Shown: positions 24,301-39,300 of the stretch, piece after piece
How positions within the stretch are numbered: position 1 is the first letter of the stretch
Layout: each line of letters starts with the position of its first letter
Assembly: GCA_029948255.1 (NCBI GenBank)
Contig: JALIZF010001938.1
Coordinates: 1,361,501 to 1,425,500, forward strand
DNA length: 64,000 bases
Reading direction: 5' to 3'
Source: Telmatactis stephensoni
Lineage: Eukaryota > Cnidaria > Anthozoa > Actiniaria > Isophelliidae
Program-made: the position numbers and the translations under genes
The notes under the pieces: generated by a model
Databases searched by the model: none
Told to the model about the DNA's origin: nothing
Seen by the model: only the letters and a program-made list of their open reading frames with translations

Positions 24301-27300
24301 TAACAGTAACTGTTATCACTATCCACAAATTAAAGTACACCAACCACTGACCAGCCAACTTGCTAACCACCAACCACTTAATAGATTAAACACTTACCAA
24401 TCACTTAGACATAGAAACCACTCATCACTTACCATGCACAAGTTTACCATCCACTTTGAACCTGCTTTTGAAACCACTAACCAGTCACTTACCATGCACT
24501 TACTGATCTGACACTTACCAATCTGCTTAACCAACCACATAGCACCAACTATTTACTATTTGCTTATCAGGTACCTCACTTACCACCATTCACTTACCAA
24601 ACACTAACAAACCACTTACCATTCACTTAACATCCTCTTATCAATACTTTCCATTTACTTACCAATGACTTACCATCCACTTAACCATCCATTTGCCAAC
24701 CACTTACCGTTTACCAAGCACTTACCATCTACTTACCATTTGCTCACCAAGCACTTACCAGCTACTTTAAATTCATTTACCATCCAGGTATCAAACACTT
24801 ACTATCTACTTAACACCTAATTAACAACCACTTACCATCCACTTACTAACACCTTACTGTTTATTTACCAACCACTTCTCATCCACTTACCAAACACTTA
24901 TCATCCACTGTATAACCTGCTTACCATACATGTACACTTGCCATCTACTTACAAAATAATGTTATCTATACATGGTGGGCAAAAAATGGGTCAAAAATGA
25001 ATGAATGCTACTTATTATGAATTTTTGAAATTTGTAACAAAATGGTGGATTTTTGAAATTTCAAAAATTAATATCTTTCGATTGAATAATGATAGTAACC
25101 CAAGATATTTTTCAGCTATATCTCTAATTTTATGTGTTCTTTCAGATGCAGCAATCAGATTTGTGTAAGTCTGAATTTAAATCTTCCCTGGTATGTTCAT
25201 TACGTCAATTTCCCACCAAAAATCATAACAATTGAAAAAAAACCATACGTTCTGTTGCCTTCATGTCAAGTCTCATGTTTGTTGGATTAAAACTCTTACT
25301 AGAAGTTTGATAAACCTTGTCGTTTTTGACCCCTTTTTGCCCACCATTACTTACCATTGGTGTGGATGGTATCAACCAACCACACTGAGCACCTAATTGT
25401 ATGTCTGTCCCTACATGGACCCAGACAGTGTATTTATAAATAATTATAATTCATGTTGAGGAATATGCTATAACTTACTGAGTTGTGTTTTGAGACAAAC
25501 TCTTCATCTTCTTTAGAAACTAAAGTAACTTTCAGTGTGACCAAAGCATTTTCTTTGTGTTTCAGTCCATCCTCTTGGATTCGAACACTGGTGCTTGCCA
25601 TGACGTCCACTTCATTTTCTTCTATAAGACTAACACTTGGTAGTGATGGAAATTTATCATACTTTAATGGCCTTAAAGGTGACACAACACGGAATGGAAT
25701 GCCTGTCTGAGGTTCTTGGAAGTATGAAGGAAGATGAAGATGATAAATTGGAACTTAACCCACATTCTGAAACAGTAGGACAGGATGTTGATAACATCGA
25801 CACACTTCTTTGAAATGGACGACTCTGTGAAGGTGGGTGCGACGATGACATTAGGTAAGGGGACGTTGAACCAGGTTCTTGAAGAAGATCTTGCACTAGA
25901 AGACCACCCAAGTACACATCAAACTCTGTCACAGTTGGATTAAGGCTGACAAAGTTCATGTAGAAATCATGAAACATGATATCTACAAACTCATGTTCAA
26001 CTCCTTTTAGTTCACCACAAAGCTTGATACTAAAGTGTGGTACAGTTACATTGGACTTGATTGGTGTTTTCTCATCTTCATCAGCTTGGTCCCAATCATC
26101 ATTCTGCTGGACATTAATTACTGGAGTTTCAGTAGCAAAGGTTACTTTTCTAGCAACATGGTTCTCATCCAATAGAGTTTCAAAATTGGAGTATGAGGAT
26201 CTGAGGAACAAAGAAATAACCAGTCAAATAAACTGTCAATGATACCAGTTACAAAAATAATCATGTACATTGTACTTACAATGGTGATCTGTTAGGAGTT
26301 AATGTTGATGGAGTTGAGGCAATATCACTGGCAGGAGGAGGTATTTTGGAATTAGATCCCTTCTCTCCACCAAGATTATCAATAGTATCCAACAGTTGTC
26401 TGTAGGTGTAAGTAGACAGCTCTAGTTTAAGTGGAGTAAGCACTCTTGCATCTACAGAAATTGTTGGTTTGCTGAGATCACAACTGTTAATAATGCCTTG
26501 CTGCTCAGACTGCCTGTCCAGCCAGATCTGAAGACCTGTTTTGTGCAAGATATGAATGCCAGACTTTGGTATCTTAGAAGGGCTGCCACCAATAAAAGAT
26601 GCCTGTCCATGGCCACTAGATAACTTAGATACATCATTAGCAGATAAAGTAATAGAGAATGCACTAATGTCACGTATATCAAGCTGTACACGGTCAATGT
26701 CATACTCGGCACAGCCACCTTCACCATCTTCAAGCACTTGAAACATGTGAGTGTTTCTAATGGTAATCTCTCCCAAGTTTGCAACAAGAACATCAAGATG
26801 TGATGAAGACCGTGGGAAGTGAATAACAGGAGCCTCTATTTCAATGGAAACATATAAACGTTGATTGGGTTTGGCAACAAAACTGTCCTCAATATCATCA
26901 CCCTCCAGTAACACATCACTTACGATGCCATCATCACTTAATATACTGCGTCTGCGACTCTCATGATATTCAACATCTTTGCTTGGTGCTGCAATAATAA
27001 ATGATGAAGACAAGTAATCCAGCTCATCCACCAGAGCTTTCTTCTTGCTTACAAGGACCCATTGCAACACTACTAGCAGCTTGTCTCAAGCTTTCGCCCA
27101 CATCTCTTAGCTGAATCTGCAAAGTCACCTCCACAAAGCATTAACTCTGACAGGAACCTGTGAGTATGTGTATACTGCACAGTGGCCATGTTAATGCTAA
27201 CTTGAACATTTCTGACAAATTTCCATAACTTCTTTATCAGTGTTCTGTACTTGGTTTGAATATCACTCCAGGATATTGTTGTCCTGCAGATGGGCGGACA

Positions 27301-30300
27301 AGGGTAAACCTGAACGCACGCAAATCAGCTGGTGCATTATCACTATCATTTGGAAGCTTTCTCAGTTTATATGGATCTTCAGGCATAATGTCTTCTTCTA
27401 AAATAGTCCCACAGGTAAGAACACACTGATAATAAATCCCTTCTGGAGTAAGGTCTATTATCTGCAGGCCTCCTAGCGATCCTGAGAATGATTGTCCCTC
27501 AACAAAAGATACATCAAGTTGCAGTTCATTAATTGTAAGTTCAGCAACATTTCTGACTGTCTTTACATTATTCACTTTGATACTTCTTATTAACAGAATA
27601 TTCATACGCCTGAATGAAACATTAACTTCAAGTGGTGGCTGTGTTTGCTTATCCTGTTGAAAAGGGAAAAGTTCATTTTAATAGAAGCCAACAACAAGAC
27701 AACATTTTCTGCATATTACAATAATTTGTACAAAAGTTGATTTCATCACAGAATAGTCACTGGTTTGGTTCGCTAAAACTCACTTTCTTTCACAACAAGA
27801 TGCTCGTTCAATAAACTCTCTCGGCTTGTGACACACTCATACCACACCCCCTATCACATTACACATGAATTCACTTCTGCTCTAAAAAATTAAATCACTT
27901 CCGGTCACAATTTATTTAACCCACTTTTGATTTGCTTATAGGAAAATGTCTACAGACCTGTTCTGCAACGATTTTTATTTGAGTGGTTTCTTCTGGAACA
28001 GTAGGCATTGAAGGTTCTGAGCTATCTTTGCCTGATGAAAAGGCTGAGCTGAAGAATTGCATCAGTATGGCCAAAGTGTCTTGATTTGCTGGGGAAATTG
28101 TTTAGTTTGGTAAGAATGGCAGCTACCTTTATAGTGGCTGCATTTCAAATGCATACCACCAACTAAAAATAATCTAAAGCAATTTCTGTAACTACTATAA
28201 CTGGTATGCTCAAGTTCATCTTTCAGTTTCACCAGTGGCGTGGCGAGGGGAGGGCAGGGGGGAGGGGGAGGGGGGTCAATTGCCCCCCTAAAATGTTTGG
28301 GTTTGAACCGTCATCAGCAGGATGATGTCAGTGATATCACTTTAAAGTTTACTTTTAATTTAATTCACAATATTTAAATGCTATAAGCATATAATCATAA
28401 ATATAAGCATATATAAGTCATAATCTGCACTTGGACAAAATTTGTTTTTGTTTCTCAATGCTAGACAAATTCCCACATGCTTATGTCCCAAATCGTTTTC
28501 CATGGGGAAATTAGCACATTTTAGTGGGAACTTGATCTCCAAAAAATTGCCCCCCCCCCCCCCCCCCCCCCTTCCTTTGCTCAGGCCTCGCTACACCCCC
28601 TGAGTTTCACCTTTTTGCCTCTGTACACATTCAAGTTCCTCCCCTTTCTATCATCCCCTATTGTCCTAAAAGTCTGATTGAGCTGAACATCCTTTGGCAG
28701 TCATCAACTGACCTACCCAAGAGAGGAGCAACTAGTTAATGACAACACCCTTTGTTGTCACATATTTTTAAGGGCATTTAACTTTTTTCTAACTGTATAA
28801 CACATACCAATACAGTTAAGAGTATTAAACTGTAGGGTTGCCAGTCTCATTGCTTTAGCAGATGATGGTCGTTCCTCACTGATTGTCAGGTATTCCAGGG
28901 AAATCAGGTCATCACTGGTATCAACTATTGTTCTTTCATTAGATGTCTTAGAATCATTGAGACCAAGTATGTTCTTGGACCCTGCTTTCATTAAGTCAGC
29001 CATAGCTGAGAATGCATCAGTTACTGTTTTTGTAATTGTTTTCTCATCTGGAAATAAAGAGAAAAAGCCATGAAAATTAATCTCACTCTAGATGGCACTT
29101 TTCTCTCACTGTATTTATATTTCCTTCTAACAACTACCTTTTGCTGAAGTGTTCTTTCTAGTTGACCAATTCTTTTGTGAAGAGGACAATAAGAGCTCAT
29201 AGTCTGGACCATAGCCTTGTACAGCATCTACTAAGTGCAATCCATGTACTTTAAGACAGGTAGAAGTATCGTATGGTCTTTGAAGATACTCAGCTGACAC
29301 ACCATACACTTGTAACTCAGCTATTAGATGACCTGAGACAAAAGCAAGCTATAGTTTGAGTTATAAGGACATAAAGATGAAACAAGCACAGCCAAAGCTT
29401 GAGAACTGTGCTGACAGTAAGAACAGCCCAGAGTCCTGAAAGTATAGGTAGAGTGCTACAAGTTCTCCAGGCCAGTTCATACAAAATACAAATAAACATC
29501 AAATGCCACCAAAATTTGGTGAATGCTTCTCATTCTAGTTTAGTTTATTATGTTTTATTTAGCTCCCCCTTCCTATGAAAGCAGGCCCATCACAACAGCT
29601 TTCACCAATTACTATTATAATAGGCCCTGTGTTTAGTAAGATACACCACACACACACACAGTCAAGTACTTTGGGAGAGGTGAAAAACATTTTTGTAAAA
29701 ATCTCTCAGAAGATTTACTGCAGCTAGACAGGTCTTGTAGAAGGTTTTTAATGAATGATATATCATTGCCAGTTAATGAAAAATAAGATGAAAAAGCTTC
29801 TCATGGCTAGAAATGTAAATTACATTAAATATTTCTATCACTAAAAACTAAAACAAAGACAGTGTACTTCTGGTTCACCTCTACTATGCACTCCACAAGA
29901 AACCTTGTCAATTGTAAACTGAAGAAGAACCAACATGGACTCTTCCATTAACTCTTTTGTTTTGCTTGCAACAGCAGACTCAATAAATGCTTTGCTTGAT
30001 CTCCTACATAATCATAAATTAGTCAAATTAGCCAACATAAATAAGTGAAGGCAAGTGAAGGAAAGTGATGTATGAGGTTTGACAAGTGATGGATGAGGGT
30101 TGACAAGAGAAGACAAGTGATGGACAGGGGTTGACAGATGAAGACAAGTGATGGAGGGTTGACAGTTGAAGACAAGTGATGGTTGTGGGTTGACAAGGGA
30201 AAGCAAGTAATGGATGTTGTTTGACAGGTGAAGACAAGTGCTGGATGTGGGTTGACAAATGAAGGCAAGTGTAGATGGGGATTGACAGGTGAAGGCAAGT

Positions 30301-33300
30301 GATGGATGAGGGTTGACAAGTGAAGACAAGTGATGGATGGGGACTGACAGGTGAAGGCAAGTAATGGATGTGGGTTGACAGGTGAAGACAAGTGATTGAT
30401 GAGGGTTGACAAGTGATGGATGAGGGTTGACAAGTGAAGACAAGTGATGGACGAGGGTTGACAAGTGAAGAGTGAAGACAAGTGATGGACGAGGGTTGAC
30501 AAGTTAAGACAAGTGCTGGATGTTGGTTGACAAGTGAAGACAAGTGCTGGATGTGGGTTGACAAGTGTTGACAAGTGATGGATGAGGGTTGGCAAGTTAA
30601 GGCAAGTGATGGATGTGCATTGACAAGTTAAGACAAGTGCTGGATGTTGGTTGACAAGTGAAGACAAGTGCTGGATGTGGGTTGACAAGTGTTGACAAGT
30701 GATGGATGAGGGTTGGCAAGTGATGGATGAATGTTGACAAGTGAAGACAAGTGAAGGATGAGGGTTGACAAGTGAAGACAAGTGATGGACGAGGGTTGAC
30801 AAGTTAAGACAAGTGCTGGATGTTGGTTGACAAGTGAAGACAAGTGCTGGATGTGGGTTGACAAGTGTTGACAAGTGATGGATGAGGGTTGGCAAGTTAA
30901 GGCAAGTGATGGATGTGCATTGACAAGTTAAGACAAGTGCTGGATGTTGGTTGACAAGTGAAGACAAGTGCTGGATGTGGGTTGACAAGTGTTGACAAAT
31001 GATGGATGAGGGTTGGCAAGTTAAGGCAAGTGATGGATGTGGGTTGACAAGTGAAGACAAGTGATGGATGAGGATGACAAGTGATGGATATTGGCTGACA
31101 AGTGAAGACAAGTGATGGATGAGTGTTGACAAGTGATGGATGTTGGTTGACAAGTGATGGATGTTGGTTGACAAGTGAAGACAAGTGATGGATGTGGGTT
31201 GACAAGTGAAGACAAGTGATTGATGAGGGTTGGCAAGTAGAGTAGATTCAGACAAGGAAGGAGTAATGTTCAGAAATGGAAGCAAAATGCAGAAGAAGAA
31301 GTAGGGATTGCATTAATTGATTACCTGCTCTGCAATGGTGAATTGTCTAAAGTGATCTGACTACTATACATGCTGTAGTATAGTTCCTCTGGACCTTGCT
31401 CAAGATCATCCACACTTGTTGAAACTGATAACAAAATAAGTCAATACCTCAGACACAATCTTATTATCAACAGTTATCTTTTTTAAATGATTTAAGAATA
31501 AATGTTACATTAAATAGAATGCTTTTAAATAAGCACAAAATTCAAAAACTAAATACAAATCTTATGTCAGTACCTAAATCTGTTATAGTTTTCCTTCTTT
31601 TTTTTCTCATTCCATTTTTTTTTCAATTAAATGTTTTTTCTTCTTCTGTAATATTTGCATTAAAGTTTGTTCTTCAATATTTGTTGTTTACAGTTGTAAT
31701 TGTAAATGGTAATGGTAATGGAATGGGGAATGTAACATGGATTTACCTGCACCAGTTCTTAAAGGTGTTGATGTTACAAATTCACTGGTTTTTAAGTTCA
31801 CAGGTCTTTTGTTTTGTCCAGTAAGTTGGTTGATGCACTTGGTTAATGCATGGCACTAGACAAAGACAAGAAAATCATCACATAAATCTTTAAAAGTATA
31901 ATGAGAATATATATATAAATTAGTGAGAAACACATGTATCAAATGTGGGATTTGCATTTTTAAATGAAAAGCCAAATAATGGCTCCAAAATTTAAACATT
32001 TGAATTTGGAATTTAGAATTTGATTTAGTTTGCTAGAGCTAGAGACAATGATGTCAACTATACAAACTATTTACCATACCTTATGCTCATTGATGTGAAA
32101 CACCAAAGATGGTAAATTACCAGATAGTCCAAGGGCAGGGTACTGCGGATCTGCTGTAAACATCAACCTCCTACAAATTAAAATATAAAAAGCATTATTT
32201 TATTAAAATATAATACAGTATAAAAAGAAATCATCATAACTCATACCGTACCTGTCAAGAGACAGAGATATGGTAAATTTGTCTACAACATGCATATCTG
32301 TCTGTCCAATTTCTTTTCCAACATCTCTTGCAGGACATACTACCATTTGTATATCTGATAATACCATGGTATATCTAAAACACATTAAGAATATTACAAT
32401 TCAATTTAAAATCATGGCAATATTTTAATGCCAAAAATAATAGGAGAGTCCATCAACCAATCCAATTTGATGAAATAATATCAATATACGATTAACAAAA
32501 ATCAAATATATTAATCTTCAGAGATTTTACAGCATTTGTGTTGTGGTATTATTATATTTTTTCCACTGGTTTGAATTTTTCTGAGGGTAGTTAGTTTTAA
32601 GGTTTGGACTCCTAGGGAATTGAATTCAGGCTAAAATTATCTTGTAACTATATATGTACTAGTAATTTTTTCAGCAAAGTACATGTGTAGTTGCCAAAAT
32701 GTGTTAACACACTGTTTTTCTTTTTGCATTGATTTCTAAGTTTGCCATCAAGAAGATACCAACTTTTGTTCCATTAAACAATTATAATTTGTCCAATCAC
32801 GTCAACAGTTTTCAAAAATTGGCAAGGATTGGTGGCGAGGTGTGCCATAAATCATTCACTATTAATAACAACTTCATTACCTATCATACATAGCATTTCT
32901 TATATCATCAGGGTTAAGACTCTCTGCTAGTTTCATGCCTGAGTTTGGTGAGCAATCTCCTTGGTCATCTTCAGATGGAGGTGTACTCAAAGGTGTAACA
33001 AACGAATCATCTGTAAAAATAAAAATTATTGGTTTAAGTAAATTAGTTTACTATTAGTACTATTACTGGAAACTATTGCACTCAATACATATAACTAGTA
33101 TATGTTTACCATCTATATCAGTCTCAGCTTCCTCTGAATTCGTTTTCTCTTGGTCTTTTGCTTTGAAATTTCTGAAGCTGAAATGACCAAAGTCAACAAG
33201 CACCTGACAAATAAGGAAATAGCTTGTTAAACTTTATAACTACCAACAAATATAAACAAAAAGTCCATTGTTTGATCTCACTTACAACTGATGCCTTTCT

Positions 33301-36300
33301 GTCTTTAAAGTTTTCAGGTATAAAAATCCTTGGTGCTGCAACCTCTACCTGAATGTCCCATCTTTTGAAGTGTTTCTTAAAAGAAGGAGTGATAATAGAT
33401 GACTTTCAAAAATGAAAGAACATGAGAATGAGGCCACAAAGGCCTCATTACCAGAAAATAAGCATGGCAGTCCACTTCTTTTGCTATCTAAAGATAAAGC
33501 ATTCCTCTGCCTTTTGAAATACCTATTTTCTGATATACTTAGACTCATTTCATGCCCTCGTGAACAATGCATGAGCCCACCATTTTTGAAAGTCATCTAT
33601 AATTACCATACAGTTATATGTAGCTCTGACTAGTCATATAAGATCTTAAATGTTTTTAAATGAAATTTTTGTATTAATTAAAGTAAATGGGACATAGAGC
33701 AAGGGGGGGGGGGGGGGGTAATTTCAAGCTATTAGTTGCAGTTTGCATTTTCCACTGAGAAATCAGTGTGATGGGTGACTGGGGATTGACCTTTAGCAAT
33801 GCCACCATGGTTAATACCTTATTATTTGTTTGCATTACTCCATTGCTAACAACGATACCATAATTATTTGGCTTAGCAAACAATACAAATGCTAAATATA
33901 CAAAGCAATAATTATTATGTATGTTTTCATTATCATATACTCCTCAATTGTCTTACCATTTCAACTCCTTCCATTAAGGAATCTAAAGTATGACGTAGTT
34001 CAGCTTTTGTTTGATTCTTAAGTTCTTCATATCTCAGCCAAGCAGCTTCTCTGAGTTGTTTTTCAACATTCATGTAATGAGCATTAAGAGAGTCTTTGGA
34101 GAAGAAGTCTGATACACTGTCAATGACTTGAGGATTATATGTTATGTCTAAAGGCTCTGTAGTTAGGGAAAACCTAGAAAAAATAGTTGTATAATAATTT
34201 AATAATAATAATAATAAATTCATTTATATAGCGCTTTTTTAAAACTAGCTCAAAAGTGCTTTACAATTGATTAAAAACTACAATTTAAAGTAAAACAAAA
34301 AAAATATATACGGTAACTAACCTTGCGATTAGTCATTTAAATATAAGTTATTATAATTAACATAAGCAAGTCAAAAGTCTAGTTTAACATACATGTAAAC
34401 TAGACTTGTGACTAATCTCTTAAACATAATATATATCTATCTTATTATATAATTGATCAAGAAATGTCTAATTTAGGCATCATAAAACTAACTAGATTTG
34501 CAACTAGTCCTAGTAGAATAAGTGTAATATGATCGATAAAAAAACCCACTATCATTTGATCTTAAAAAGAATGAGAATTAATATCATTTGTTTAACAAAA
34601 AACGTCTCTAAATAAGAAAGTCTTAGATGCAAAAATTTAGATGCAATATCACTTGGAAGTTGTTGGAAGTTGTATAGACAATGAAATGTTTCTCTTTTAC
34701 AAACATTTCTGCAATAAGTCTGAACATGCCTGATGTTTATGACACAAGTGTTAATATTGTTAGATAATAAATTATATAATAGAATTTTACGAGCGCGCGA
34801 TCTGATTGGTCAATTAGCCATACTTTATCAGAGTACAAATAATAGAAGTGACGTCACAAAATCAAAATCTTTTACTCACAATCTTTGTTGTGAGTCCTTC
34901 AAGCCTATTTCATTCGCAAAGTAAGCAAAAATTTCTTCAGTAAACACAATAAAATTTATTCCTTTATTGCACAATCCCTGGCGACCAAGTCCAAACAAGT
35001 GAAAATTCCCGCCATTTTCTGTTAGCGGACGCGCGCGTTTGTACACCCGAACTTCGGGAAAAGGTAATGCGATGAAAGAAAAGCAAACCTCTTTGCTTTT
35101 AAGTTTATTTTTACACAAATAACACAGAAGAAAAGACAGCAAATGTAAATGACCTTCAGGTTGTGGGTTTCAAGGCAAAGCTGACGTCTTCTATAAACTG
35201 GAACCAAAACTTTTGGAGCTGTAAAATATAATTTGTGAGCTTTTTCGATCGAGTATTTTGGATGTTTGTCGAGGAGCTACAGTCTTCACTCAACGTTGTA
35301 AAAGCAAGAATGTACTTAAATCTGAGTCTGAGACTCATTCAATATTTCTACGATTTCTGAAAACAACAATTTGAAGTCAACATGCTCGTTGAAGACGACG
35401 ACAAGAAGTTTTCTACTTATCAGAATCCATTTTTGTACCAATAAGTACGCCTCGCCAACTTTGAAGATTCTGGATGTAAACCTCAGTTTGGATCATGTCA
35501 GGCAAGATAGATTTTGGGGAAATCTAATCACCGGTTCAAAATAAATGAGGTAACTTAATGAATTACGTAGAATAAAACACTATAGAAAAACTATTTTTTG
35601 CATAATTTTGACGATATGATAGTATCCTGTGAAATTTTGTCGATTCAATGTCGAAAGACGCGCGCTCTGTTTACCTAAATTTTTATTCTCAGTTTTGCTT
35701 TCTTTGCTCGTAAAATTCTATTATATAAAGCAAATAAATAAGGCTAGGCTGTGGTTTATACTCTGATGAAACACTCCTGAAGCTGTAAAACACTCAAAAA
35801 GCTATAGAAATCACTCGCCTACGGCTCGTGCTTTCTATAACTTTTTTCGTGTTTTACAGCTCCAGTCGTGCTTCATCAGAGTATAAACCACAGCCTAGCC
35901 TTATTTATTTGTTAATTATATAATTATTGAGAGTATTAATATTTATTGTGATTTTGGTGTTTTGTTGTCTGATAAGATATGACAACCAGCCAAGCAGCAT
36001 CATTTTCCAATCAATACTTCATAACTCCACATGACTACTAACAGTACACAATTACATACTTGTAAGACACTTTGCTTTGAGGTGGTAGCTGAACAAATTT
36101 CATCTCAAACACTGGTGGCTCACTGAGTTCTTGAATCATGTTGAGACCTAATGATGTGGATGACATGGCAAGAGCTCCTACGGATGCCTTGTTAACAGAT
36201 GGAGGTTGGATTTTAACAGCTTTCTACAAAATGTAACACAAAAAGTGAAGACCACAACCAATAGTGTAACATTTAAATTGCCATTACAGGAAATGTAAGT

Positions 36301-39300
36301 CTTCTTCAGGAATGCATCAGCAGATTTTGTATAAAGCGATGAACAAAAATAGCAAGTCAGTGTGCTTGCAGTGAAATATTGGAGTCAGTTAGAACTGTAC
36401 TGTACAATCATTTAAATTCCATCGTCAAAATGCAGTGCCCAATGAGTATATTAAACTGCAAGGGTTTCACTAAGGGCCAATCCACATACAAACAGCCTGC
36501 AGTAATGTGACTTTACTAGCCACTTGCTGGTCAATAAAGAAATGTTTTTCATCAAGAAAAAGGGATCATCATCTTATGACTAGATATTCTGCCAAGTCAT
36601 AGCATCATACCCTACTGTTAAAACTTTAAGTTTATGAAACCCTTGAAACTTTATGAAGAATATTGAGCTTGCCAACACTGGGTTGCCCTTAGCTGACCAA
36701 TGTGGTCAATTGACTTTGGCATTGATAAATTTGCATATTAAGTACCTTAACTTGTGGTGCAACTAATTCAGGGAATAATGATCCCTGGGTGATCTTATCT
36801 CTGACATGAATTGCTCCAAGGCTCATTTTAAATTCCCAAGTACTGGACTGAGGTCGTACTTCTGATTCCCAGCATGCAGTGGAGAATTCTAATTCAACCA
36901 AAGGAGCCTGTTTCATTTGTAATGTATCATCAACCTTGATCTCTCTGGAGGTCAGTAACTTGAAAGACCCACTACCAAGGTGAATATTCAAGTGTGCAAA
37001 GACTCTGTCACGATTGAAGATAGATTGATTCTCTTGGGCATTAAGTTCATCAAGGAATTCTTCTTCCTCTGCAATTATTACCAGTTACAATGAGTTATGT
37101 TTTTAGTTACAGATTATCACCAATGGCATACCTAGGGTTACACAAGAGCTTCCTGATATTAACATCAATAACTGCATTTGTCATTATTGCAATTTAAATC
37201 AAATAATATATCTATACCCACGTTAGTCTAGAAGGTACAAGTTAGCTAGTGTGATATCAGCTATAACACACCTTGTGTTGGAGGGGATGGTAGTGTTGCA
37301 CCACCATCAGTACTGTCAGTAGACTTAGAGTCTTTCCAATACCATGAATACCAGCCAGAGACCCACCCTTGGGATGTTGTTGAGGGTGCTGCAGTAAGGT
37401 CTGTGCCATTCCCATTCCCAATGTACTAAATGGAATAATACAAAACAGTTAGCACCTAACATTTTACTGATAGCACTGCCTTGAGATTTTTCTCACAATG
37501 CAATGATGTGATTCCATTTGATTAGCAATCACAAATTAACCCTTTCGCTACTGGGGATTTTTGAGGTTTTTACGCGATTTTGAGGTCATAATCGATTTGT
37601 GTATTTTTTCGCCTGCTTACTGGAGTAACCATAGAAACTTCTGCTGTTTTGTACTATTGAGGGCTCAAGTTAACCGGTTGAAACCAGTTTGAAGCGGTAG
37701 CGTTTTTGGTCGAGTGATGTTGGCGTTTGAAAGTCCAGAAAACTTGGATTTCTGTGAATTTTCGAGCCTTTTTTCGCCTTTGGTTCCTACTGGCTGGGCA
37801 TCATTAAGCCTGGAAGTAGCAGAGAGCTTACTTGCCGTAAGAATTCGTCAAGGTGTAACACTTCGTAGGCATTTTGACTCGTAGCTTTGACTGGGTGAAT
37901 TTTGAGTGGCGCCAAGACGAAGTGTGCTTTGAAGCTCGTCCAAGGGGAATTTCTCGGACCTGCCATGGCATTTTTTGGGAGTTGTGACGATTGAGGAACA
38001 CAGCAAGCGCGAAATTTGGGCAGAATTCCGAGGGGGCTCGAGACTTTACTAAAAACTCTAAAAGATGGAGGGAAGGGCTGTGGCTGTCGCGTAGGAGCTG
38101 AATTACCCAGAATGCATTTAGGTCGTAAAAGTCCAAAAACACGTGCTTGCAAAATGGCCACAATGAATCAGCCGCAGCTGTGTCCGTGAAAGGAAAAGAA
38201 GGCCAAAAAGTCCATGAGAACACAAGACTAGGACTGAATTTGGTTGTTAATGCTGTTTCGTGTGCAGGAAAGGATAATTTGTTGAGAAAAACTGAGGTCC
38301 AAAATGTGTGATTTTCAAGGATGAAAATTGAGCCCAAAATGGTGATTTTTTCCTTTCCTTGCCTTGAAATGACGAATTTCTGCAGAAATCGCCAGTTGTT
38401 TCACAATGTTTGATTTTCAAAACTTGACTCATTTACTAGAGTTTACTTTCGTACCAAAGTTGAGTTTGAGTTGTCCTTTTTTAGGAAGAAGTAATTTTTT
38501 AGACGAGTAGAATTTTTACGGCCGGTTTCGGGCGCTGTAGGAGCGAAAGGGTTAATACAATTGCCCAATGGGTCATTAGTATCACTGGCTTTCTCAGACT
38601 TGATGCAGGTCTGTTATATTTGAGCAATCTCCTTATGAATTTATACCTTGAGAAGTTCAAACTCTTGCTCAGCTTTAGTCATGGAAACTCTTCTTAGAAT
38701 AACTATTTCATCAAATGTTAAGTCCTTTTCAATTTGCTCCATTGTTTCCTGTATTGTAAATATAAGTTTATAAACTAGCAATCAAATACATCTGTTATCT
38801 GTTTGGTACCTTAGAGAAGATTTCATGTCAGTGAAAACGACACTGCACTATCATGACTCAGTTATGGCAGGAATTTTGAATGATTTTATAGATATCACTG
38901 CACTGACACAGTGAATATAAATTATATGGCATGGTCTGTTTCACACTCATGAAATCTACTCTAACTTGCAATCTGACATATTCATTCTGGTATGTTAGAA
39001 ACATCTGACTCACATATTATTAGACAGACAAGCCTTAGAAACCCCGTCATACAATAACAGTCTGACAAACTGCTAAGCAACCTTCCACTGACACCTTAGC
39101 AACCAGACACTTTGGCACCTTAGCAACCTGGGATACTGACACCTTAGTATCCCAATATACGACACCTTAGCAACCAGACACACTGTCAACATAGTAACCT
39201 AACATACTAAAACCTTTAGTTAGTAACATGACAAACACCTTAGTAACATGACACAGAAGACTGACACATTTCAGACACTTTAGCAACTTGACAACACCTT

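Larger units (their letters stand above)
25479..31855 (-). other. VPS13D: VPS13D exons 20-27 (central rod, contains four frame breaks)
   Basis: Coding exons: 31747-31855, 31325-31424, 29879-30003, 29138-29332, 28808-29047, 27958-28088, 26280-27653, 25479-26200. Exon 23 carries [21 protein letters not shown], which aligns with the human FVKRPYDAEVSLTVHGLLLVD region. Exon 26 is the largest (1,374 bases) and includes [28 protein letters not shown] and [19 protein letters not shown]. It changes frame three times, near 27268 (one base short), 27135 and 27059 (one base extra each). Exon 27 changes once near 25757. With these allowed for, the incoming phase 0 of exon 26 and the split TT|A Leu codon at its end agree exactly with exon 27. 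Confidence 0.85.
32080..38748 (-). other. VPS13D: VPS13D exons 10-19 (N-terminal rod)
   Basis: Coding exons: 38647-38748, 37272-37425, 36746-37068, 36060-36223, 33957-34173, 33286-33375, 33110-33203, 32881-33010, 32252-32374, 32080-32170. Exon 11 carries [11 protein letters not shown], matching the SWFPGWGGWYG-type segment of human VPS13D. Exon 14 carries [17 protein letters not shown] and [15 protein letters not shown]. Exon 17 is acidic and proline-rich ([11 protein letters not shown]), like the human linker at this place. Exon 19 carries the [15 protein letters not shown] segment. Large introns in this block hold a piggyBac-type MITE, a minisatellite and two inverted-repeat elements. Confidence 0.87.

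Noticed and set aside
30040..31250. Regular repeats that could suggest a CRISPR array
   Set aside because: Units are contiguous and variable with no unique spacers, there are no cas genes, and the context is an animal intron.
30012..31285. Long minus-strand open frames (up to 420 codons) rich in [11 protein letters not shown] repeats
   Set aside because: They are translations of a stop-free 30-bp minisatellite inside a VPS13D intron, and the flanking exons splice in phase without it.
37787..38337. ORFs of 124 and 169 codons inside the TTAA-flanked element
   Set aside because: No transposase motifs are visible, the two frames overlap each other, and the element is too short for a piggyBac transposase.
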